A stretch of 64,000 nt of DNA from Ulota crispa (taxonomy: Eukaryota > Streptophyta > Bryopsida > Orthotrichales > Orthotrichaceae): contig OY987242.1 of assembly GCA_963920765.1 (NCBI GenBank), positions 1,800,501 to 1,864,500 on the forward strand. The letters run 5' to 3'. The notes under the pieces were generated by a model. It was given only the letters and a program-made list of their open reading frames with translations. It did not search any database and was not told the DNA's origin. This document shows, one piece after another, positions 57,046 through 64,000 of the stretch; within the stretch, counting starts at the first letter, position 1; every line of letters starts with the position of its first letter. The position numbers and the translations under genes are program-made.

Positions 57046-58003
57046 TTAACCCCTCAAGGACTGTTGTCCCTTTGGGGGAAAAATGGGATTTTGGGCATGT
57101 AGCTATGGCTAAATTACTTTGTGTGATTTTTTGAAACTTTTATAGAAGATGGGGAATTCTAAGATCTACATGCACATCTAATTTTGTCCTCATTTTGGTA
57201 TTTATTGAAAAAGTTATGCATGAATTTCTGAAAAACGGAGGAAAGCGGGTAGCCCAAAAACTTTTTAAAAATTGCTTTAAAAAAAAAAATCAGAAATTGG
57301 TTCTTTGGATTTACATATGTGTGGAAAGCTTTAAATCATTCAATTTTGATTGATGAGTGACAAGTTTTAGTTTGCCCGTAGGTATGGGACTCCCAAACCT
57401 CCATTATTTTTGCCCCTTGTAAAATTTGGTGCTTTACTTTTTTGAGCTCTTTGTGTATTTGTTTTTTTGACTTTTTTTGTTTCCAAGTTGTAGTAGACTA
57501 AGATTCCTTTGTGTTTACTGTTTGGATCAAAGTAATTCAGATCTCTCAATTTTACATAAATCCTCCAATTTTGCCTAGTGTATATGCAAATTTCATAGCC
57601 TTACAACGTTGCAAGATTATACAAAGTATGATTCGCACCTCAAGTTCATTTGAAAATTCTCCCAAACATACCTAACTTGGTCTTCTACATGGGAAAAATA
57701 AACCTCAACTTTGTGTAGAGCAATTTTTTTGATTTAGGAATGATCAAAGGCTTATGAAATCTTTGGATAGCAAGGAAAAAAAAAAAAAAAAAAAAAAAAA
57801 AATCACTTAAGATGTCAATATCTCACTTGCATACATCTAGAATGAGTTGATTTTTTTCTAGCAAATACCTCCCATAATCTAAGGCAAGATCTTATGATTG
57901 GATTACCAAAAAATAAATAATTTCCTACCGTTCTACTCATTCCCAAAAAGTGGCATTTTTGGAGACTTTCACATAAAAAAGGGCTTGATCCTTTACGGGT
58001 TAA
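57046..58003. mobile_element. TTAA-flanked element, copy E13 (958 bp), subfamily A, inverted
   Basis: Left TTAA-CCCCTCAAGGACTGTTG; right end on the other strand CCCGTAAAGGATCAAG next to TTAA at 58000-58003. The interior is the inverse of E11. A 27-A run lies at 57776-57802. Confidence 0.72.
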
Positions 58004-58381
58004 AACAAGACCTTAACAGCTAATTCAAAATGCTCTCTAACTAAAAACGTCTATTGACAAAATGAAACCATGGAATAACAAAACCATTTGGATATTGAAA
58101 TGACACTCTATAGCAAGTAACTACCTCTGATAAGTGCATTATTTTATAATTTTAACCATTATTTAATGTTGGAGTTTTGTGTAGAACTAGAATAGTCAGC
58201 TCTAATTAGCTTGAATTGGCATGATGATATGGCATGGCCATCACCAAATTTCTCCATCATCATAGATGATCACTTTTGGCAATGTAAAGTTATAAACGGC
58301 ACTTTTACCTAAATATGGAATGTTTAAAATCTAGGTGATTTTGTAATTTGGAAAATACTGGAGGATTTTTGTCATATATTG
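58004..58381. other. Intergenic, nothing recognised
   Basis: AT-rich spacer between two elements. Confidence 0.4.
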
Positions 58382-58660
58382 AAACCTCATATTTAATAAA
58401 ATGGGAGTTTTTCATTGAAATGAGAGGTAATGTAAAAGAAAGTCAACAAAAGATTTTATGTTAATTCAACTTGATTTGAGCTGAATTGACATAAAACCTT
58501 TCATATTTTACTTAAAATTAGAAAGTTTTACTGCAAATTAGGTCGACTTGACCTAAATTGTAATAAAACCTTTCAAAACTAACCTAAAATTGAAAAGTTT
58601 TATGTCTGCTTTGGTTATTTTGGGAGGTCCCCATCTCCCATTTTAATGAATATGAGGTTT
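58382..58660. mobile_element. MITE with AAACCTCATATTTAAT ends (279 bp)
   Basis: Ends are near-perfect inverted repeats of about 26 bp. They resemble those of 32371-34009 and 63474-63822. Inside, nested smaller palindromes involve TTTTATGTTAATTCAAC and AGGTCGACTTGACCT. Confidence 0.65.
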
Positions 58661-58961
58661 TGAGGGATTGTTGCAAAATATTGGGAGATATAATCAAATT
58701 AAGTAATAAAAGCAAACATCCTAGTATGTTTACAAAGCATTTGTGGATTTTCCAACTTTCATGGATGTAGAAAGTCCATAATTACATGAGTAGTTAATAA
58801 CTAGTTAAATGAGTAGTTACATGTGGCATACAAATCACTCATGAATTTCATTTACTTGTCAAAAAAGAGTGCGAACAGTCATTATCAATTAAGATGCTCT
58901 TAAAAAAAACATCTAGGTAAAAATATAAAAAGACAAAAACTTATTGTACTAGCTTTTCATT

Positions 58962-59056
58962 TTAACCCTTAAAGGACAGGCTAGTAACCGTGATTTGGTT
59001 GCGCTGCAAGTATTTGCAGTTGACAAAAAATGTCCACCTCATCCTTTAAGGGTTAA
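58962..59056. mobile_element. 95-bp TTAA mini-element, copy 2 (inverted)
   Basis: TTAA-CCCTTAAAGGACAGGC at the left and CATCCTTTAAGGG-TTAA at the right. It has the same length as 44616-44710 and matches it in inverted orientation. Confidence 0.75.
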
Positions 59057-59194
59057 ATGCAACTAAACACTTCTAAATGAAACCAAACTTCCATAAGTAT
59101 ACATTGGATTTCAAATATATTAATTTGCTATTGCTTGTCAAGTTAAATTTAATACTCTTAGAACTCAAAAAAAACCCAAGAGTAGTTTGTATAT

Positions 59195-60137
59195 TTAACC
59201 CCTAAACCATAATTGATTGTTCAACAACTAGTTGAAAGTTTGGGTAGGTTCCTAAGAAGTCAAATCTTGGCAAATGCTTTTGAAATTTGAAGACAAGATG
59301 CACTCAATGAACGGCTTTGTGTGAAATAAATAACTCCAATTGGATATTGGAGTAAAAAGTTATGATGCCCAAAAGAGTTTGGGCACCTTTGGCATCTTTG
59401 GAGAATCTTATGCTAAAACTCTCATCAACTTTTGAAACTTGACATGTATGCAACTAATATAAATGGTATACAATTGTCAAAAAAAAAGTGGAGCTCACTA
59501 ATCACATTCTAAGAGGAGTAAAACTTTGTTAACTATGTCCGGGAGGTTTCAAGAAAAAACATTTTCTTCTAACTTCAAGCCCTATTATCTTGCATTTCAT
59601 AAGTTCAAAGTTCTTGAAAACAAATTCACATATTCCAAATGTTTGCCTCTAACCCTAGTTTATCGTTCAAATTTCAAATAGAAGACTACTTTATTGCACA
59701 AGAAATCATGAAAAAATGACTAGTGTATTATCAATTTACTAAACCTCCTTGCATTGCAAGATGACTTAGAATAAGCTAGATTCTATATTTGCTTCTGAAT
59801 TTTTTCATGAGTGAACCTAACATCATATATTTGTAAATAGTTAAAAATCTTATTTTTGTTTAGAGCAAAAAATTTACTTTAGGAGGGCTCAAAATCTATT
59901 GACCTTGTTTTGCAATAATGAAAACAAGTTGTTTTTCTCACTTCAAACACATAACCTTACAATCTACAAGGTCAAATGGGCTGAAAGTTTCTGCACTTAT
60001 TGATTTATTTGTTTAACACGATTTTGTACGGTTCAAATTAGGAAAATAAAATTATTTTCAATTTTGGGCAATTCACTAGAAGTTGACAGTTTTCTGAGAT
60101 TTTTTCTCAAAAACACCCTTGGTCCTTGAGGAGTTAA
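59195..60137. mobile_element. TTAA-flanked element, copy E14 (943 bp), subfamily C, inverted
   Basis: Left TTAA-CCCCTAAACCATAATTG; right end on the other strand CTCCTCAAGGACCAAGG next to TTAA at 60134-60137. Interior is the inverse of E9. Confidence 0.7.
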
Positions 60138-60438
60138 GTTTGTAGTTCATTGGCAAATATTATTTATTTTGAAAAACTTGGCCAGCATGATCTCAGGACA
60201 AATATTGTGTTTTTAAGAACTGTAGTGACTATGAACTTGCTCAAATTTGGTAATTGAAATTGACGTATTGTAGAAGGTTTCTACTCACCACCATAATGTG
60301 AGTTTTTATAATTACTATTGAACAAAACTTGTGAGATATTGTTGGAAATGTGTTGACAAAACCTTTTCAATAATGTATCATGCATCAACTCACAATAAAA
60401 TCCCACCTGTGGAACTTTGTTAAAGGATAAACACTTTG
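60138..60438. other. Intergenic, nothing recognised
   Basis: Spacer between two TTAA elements. Confidence 0.4.
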
Positions 60439-61080
60439 TTAACCCCTGAGCCAGCTCAAAACTGCTCATGTGTAGGTCTGAGAGATCTCCCGGCAAAGTA
60501 AAGCATGTCGTTCATTGGAAATTACGATCCATGTGGTTGAACCTTTGAATAATCTTCAGGGCTTGAGTGCCGAGGTTCTTTTAAAATGGGGGTACTTTGA
60601 CCATACCATTTGCATGTTTATAGTGGTCAAAGCAGGTTGAATTTTTTTTTGGGTATACTTTTTTACATGTTTGGCTCTTTCTCCATCTGATTTAGGTCTC
60701 TCCTTCTCAAATTAGGCCCTTGAAATGTTTACCCGGGTTCATTCATGGGTTCACTAAGTACCTTCCAATTTACAAGCTTTTCTGAGAAATTTGAGCACCC
60801 TAAAGCTGACCTTGAAGACATAAGGGTTTAGAAACACCCAATGAGAAGAGGGTACGGTTGTGACTACCATTTTGCCCAAAAGTAGTGCCAAAAGCCAGTT
60901 TTTCCCATGATTGCATTGTCCCTAAGAGAGCATGTGAGTATAATAACTTGGGACCCCCACTCTCTTACCTCCTAAACACAATACTCATACTATTAGTATG
61001 GTCAATTTTCAAGTGACCCCAACACCCCAAATTAACATTTAAGAGGCTGGATTTGGGGCGATGGGGCGCTTAGGGGTTAA
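60439..61080. mobile_element. TTAA-flanked element, copy E15 (642 bp)
   Basis: Left TTAA-CCCCTGAGCCAGCTC; right end on the other strand CCCCTAAGCGCCCCATC. It shares its right TTAA with E16. End similarity is weaker than elsewhere. Confidence 0.42.
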
Positions 61081-61988
61081 CCCCTAAATCCTTGACAAAT
61101 GAAATCTTGGGCACGTATTTACAACCTCAATTTTGGTCCTAATTGTTTGAATTTTTTTTGAAGATAGGAAAACGCATTAGTTTTTGGGGAATATAAATTT
61201 TATTCCAATTTGCCCAAAAGCAAAAGTTATGCCTAGATAAGCACAAATTTATGGGGATTGGGCAGCAAATTTTTTTTTACAAAAATTTGATTTTTTTGAA
61301 AATTTCTTCTTCTCATAAGTTATAGTTTTGACTACATTTGAAGCTTTGATTCATTCCATTTGGACTAGTTATGAGAAAGTTATGGACACTATTTTTTTTT
61401 GGGCAATTCAAGCATATTCTTGAAAAAATAACTTATAAATTTCATTTTTGAATGCAAGTTTAACACTTTTTCAAAAAAATTGTTGGAGAGGGTGAAGTTT
61501 TCTTTCTAGAACAATCTCACTACTAGGATTATTCCATTTCAATTCCATTGCAGGGTTATTAACAATTTAAGTTTTTGTTCAATCTCATACCTTCTTTCAT
61601 CTAATGTTCTTTTTTTAAGAATGAAAATTAAGTAATTTTAGTTTTGGTTTTTTTCCAAAGATTCACAACTCAATTTTCCACCACAAAAGCATAAACCTCA
61701 AGACTCTGTGGTGCAAAGATTTTACGTTTAAAAAGTTCAAAGTCAAATAACATAGTCATGCAAGGTGCAAAAATGTTTGTTTTTTACACTTTAAATGCAA
61801 ATATCTTGCAATTTGGGTGGTTAAAGTTTTGGAATTTTTTTTCCCACATTTGGATACTAGGCTAGTACAAGATCCTATGGTTAGATATGAAATATGACCA
61901 ATATTCAAACTTATTTACTCTTTGCAATAAAAATGGCAGTTTTGAGTGTCCTTTGACAAAATAAAGGCTCCAGGGCTTTAGGGGTTAA
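61077..61988. mobile_element. TTAA-flanked element, copy E16 (912 bp)
   Basis: Left TTAA-CCCCTAAATCCTTGAC; right end on the other strand CCCCTAAAGCCCTGGAG next to TTAA at 61985-61988. Part of the interior is the inverse of E2. It abuts E15 with one shared TTAA. Confidence 0.7.
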
Positions 61989-62487
61989 AGAATAAACAAA
62001 AAATTATTAAAACTTAGCATAGGTCACATTTTTCTGAAAACATTCAATCCTACTCTATCACTTGTTTTCTTGCTAATCACATGGAAGTGATTGGCACAAA
62101 AGTTGTTTGACAATATGGAATATACTAATTTGATGACGCCAACTTTGCCTTGCAAATAAAAAACTGCCCTAAATCCTACATTCTTGTGCTGGTCCTGTAT
62201 TCGTTATTGCAAGAGTCCTTTCCACCGTTAGAGAATAATGTTATGTATAATACTGAGTTCTTGGGGGTGTAGGTGAGGATATTTTATTCCGGGGCAGGTA
62301 ATAAGCCAAGGTTGCTGCCCTGCCCTGCCCTGCCCTGCAACGAAATACCACCGGAATGTGTATAAAACCAGTGGGAGCACCCATGAGCGTGTGCAAGTGC
62401 GTTTGGTGCAGTTTATGTGGTCAGTTGTGACGGAGTAAAATTGATCTCTGATGGGTAAATTGTGTAGGACTGACCTTTGTCGTCTAA
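61989..62487. other. Intergenic with short (TGCCC)n
   Basis: About five TGCCC units lie at 62315-62338. No gene is recognised. Confidence 0.45.
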
Positions 62488-62861
62488 GAGTATCTCCTGC
62501 AACATGTTTAAACAAGCGCCTGTAAACTAGGTTTGGAGGGGACGGGAGCATTAAGTAGCGCAACAAGGCGTGAAGTTCCCTTGCAGTCCGGAAGGTTTGA
62601 GGGCTTGCACCTATATTACAACAAATCACAAGGGTACGTCTGGCAACGCAGTGTTAACAGTGCGTGAACAATGCGTGAACAGTGCTTGGCAGGGATCATG
62701 AAGTGGGCCTGGAGAAAGCTTGAATTTGATATGAAAGTGGCCAAGCTTGAAAGGCCTTGCTCCTGCACATCGATGAGTAGAGTGATGTTGGAGACTTGAA
62801 TCGCAGAAGCCGATATAGGTGGAACATAAAGGGCTATTTTAATGTGTTGCAGGAGATGCTC
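62488..62861. mobile_element. Harbinger-like MITE with TAA duplication (374 bp)
   Basis: Starts GAGTATCTCCTGCAACATG and ends TGTTGCAGGAGATGCTC. TAA lies on both sides (62485-62487 and 62862-62864). It shares the GAGCATCTCC end with 26465-26968. Open minus-strand frames across it are incidental. Confidence 0.75.
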
Positions 62862-63473
62862 TAAGAGGGGTAGCAAGTTGCGGGCAGCTGCACACTGATC
62901 CTAGGTTTGGGCAATAAATACAAGGCTGCCCGTGCTGCCGCGCATTCCTCAAAGAGTGATATAGTACGCAAATCATATGCTTGATTTACTACACATAAGC
63001 TTACGTTGATGTGAGACTAGCTCTATTTTTTCACCCGTTAAAAAATGTAAGATTTTTAATGTTTATCACAAGGAAATTGAACTAGGAAATTTTGAATTCA
63101 CATTTGTATTTAGAGACCCTGCTTTAGTCTAAAGCCACGGAGGAGGATACAACATAACAACTTCAAAATAGGGGCAACTTAAATTTCAACATAATTATGT
63201 AGTATGAACTGGCACGAGGTAATCTATCAAATTAGACAACGTGATGGTCGTTATGATGGAGTGTTGGCAAGAGCAAACATAATTACTGTACTGTACAACG
63301 TAACCTTACCCAACTATGTGTAACATTAACATTAGTTGAGACAAGATTGATTGTGTTTTTAGAACTGCAACCATCTTTAATGTAGCGCAAGCGAATGATT
63401 GCTAAAATACATGGTTTTTTCCAAAACTGATGAAGTATTTTTGCATTTCAAAAATCATTACTTTGGAGCATGA
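62862..63473. other. Intergenic with an interspersed repeat fragment
   Basis: About 63070-63160 resembles the repeat in formamidase intron 1 (AGAGACCCTG, GGAGGAGGATAC). Otherwise nothing is recognised. Confidence 0.45.
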
Positions 63474-63822
63474 AACACAATATTCATCAAATTGGGGAAA
63501 AAAAAATTCCCAAACTGTATTTCACCTAAAACTTCTCAAGTCAATTGAAACGTTTAAAGAGGTCAATTTACATGTAGTTAATGAACTTTGTGTTCAAATT
63601 TCAGAAATATTGTTATTTTGTGAAACAAATAGGTCTTGTTCTTGGCTTTTTGGTAATAAAGAGCGTATTTTTGGAAGATTTTTAGCTTTTTGGGTAATAA
63701 AGAGCATATTTTTGGAAGATATATATCTCATTTCATTGGAAAATAGTCAAGTGCACAACTGACAAAAAAGGGTCAAAATTCCCAAAATATCTGTTTTTTC
63801 CCAATTTAATGAATATTGTGTT
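63474..63822. mobile_element. MITE with AACACAATATTCAT ends (about 349 bp)
   Basis: Left AACACAATATTCATCAAATT, right AATTTAATGAATATTGTGTT. It is related by its ends to 32371-34009 and 58382-58660. Confidence 0.65.
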
Positions 63823-63920
63823 ATGATGTTTAAAAGTAAAATTACTGATATTATTTTTCATTTATTGTTACTTTAAAAGCCAATATAATAAAAATAACAA
63901 AATAAAGAACATTTTTCTCC

Positions 63921-64000
63921 TTAACCCCTAAATGCCCAAGGCACCACATTTTGGTGTTCAAAAAACTTCAAGAAACTTTGAAACTCTATTGAAGGCACAT
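63921..64000. mobile_element. TTAA-type element, left end only, runs off the window
   Basis: TTAA-CCCCTAAATGCCCAAGG, continuing with GCACCACATTTTGG. The end is closest to those of E1 and E3. Confidence 0.6.

Noticed and set aside
62228..62876. Two overlapping minus-strand frames as a possible gene
   Set aside because: Most of the stretch is a Harbinger-like MITE with TAA duplications, and the frames disagree at the overlap.
13083..64000. CCCTAAA motifs as interstitial telomere arrays
   Set aside because: Each occurs once, at an element end, never as a tandem array.

Overview
The window is mostly nuclear DNA of a streptophyte plant (land plant or charophyte alga). It holds one intact, intron-rich gene of plant type (acetamidase/formamidase, seven exons at 14954-18461), a decayed chromodomain-bearing Ty3/gypsy retrotransposon, and a very dense population of short non-autonomous DNA transposons in AT-rich sequence. 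A foreign block at 3289-8650 is bacterial: GC-rich, intronless, tightly packed genes.

Layout. 1-1110 is AT-rich intergenic DNA. 1206-3088 and 8740-10622 are two 1,883-bp arms of a nearly perfect inverted repeat made of host DNA. Between them lie a 200-N gap (3089-3288) and the bacterial block: a 5' stub of miaB, a glutathione peroxidase, a frameshifted comM/yifB (all minus strand), then ligD and a truncated ku (plus strand). LigD and Ku together form the bacterial two-component NHEJ system. The ku gene runs straight into host repeat sequence at about 8650. A contaminant contig joined through a repeat is the most economical reading; real transfer is not excluded.

10623-14953 is intergenic, with a tandem repeat, transposon-like elements and one exon-like ORF of unknown identity that is cut by an element. 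The formamidase gene follows. 18462-34677 is intergenic DNA full of elements. 34678-42629 is the chromovirus (307-bp LTRs; minus-strand gag, protease, RT, RNase H, integrase and chromodomain remnants), itself interrupted by a 2.2-kb insert. 42630-64000 is again element-rich and includes a perfect 224-unit ATGA microsatellite.

The most distinctive content is an element family bounded by TTAA and ends of the type CCCCTAAAnGnCCAAGG. About twenty copies lie between 13083 and 64000 and make up roughly 30% of that stretch by my hand count. They range from 81 bp to about 1.5 kb, fall into several subfamilies, and show no coding capacity. The flanking TTAA suggests piggyBac-like target choice, which is unusual for plants. 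At least five other MITE-like families accompany it: TA-flanked AGGTAGG, Stowaway-like, Harbinger-like with TAA duplications, CACTA-like, and foldback types. All boundaries and identities were read by eye, without alignment tools.
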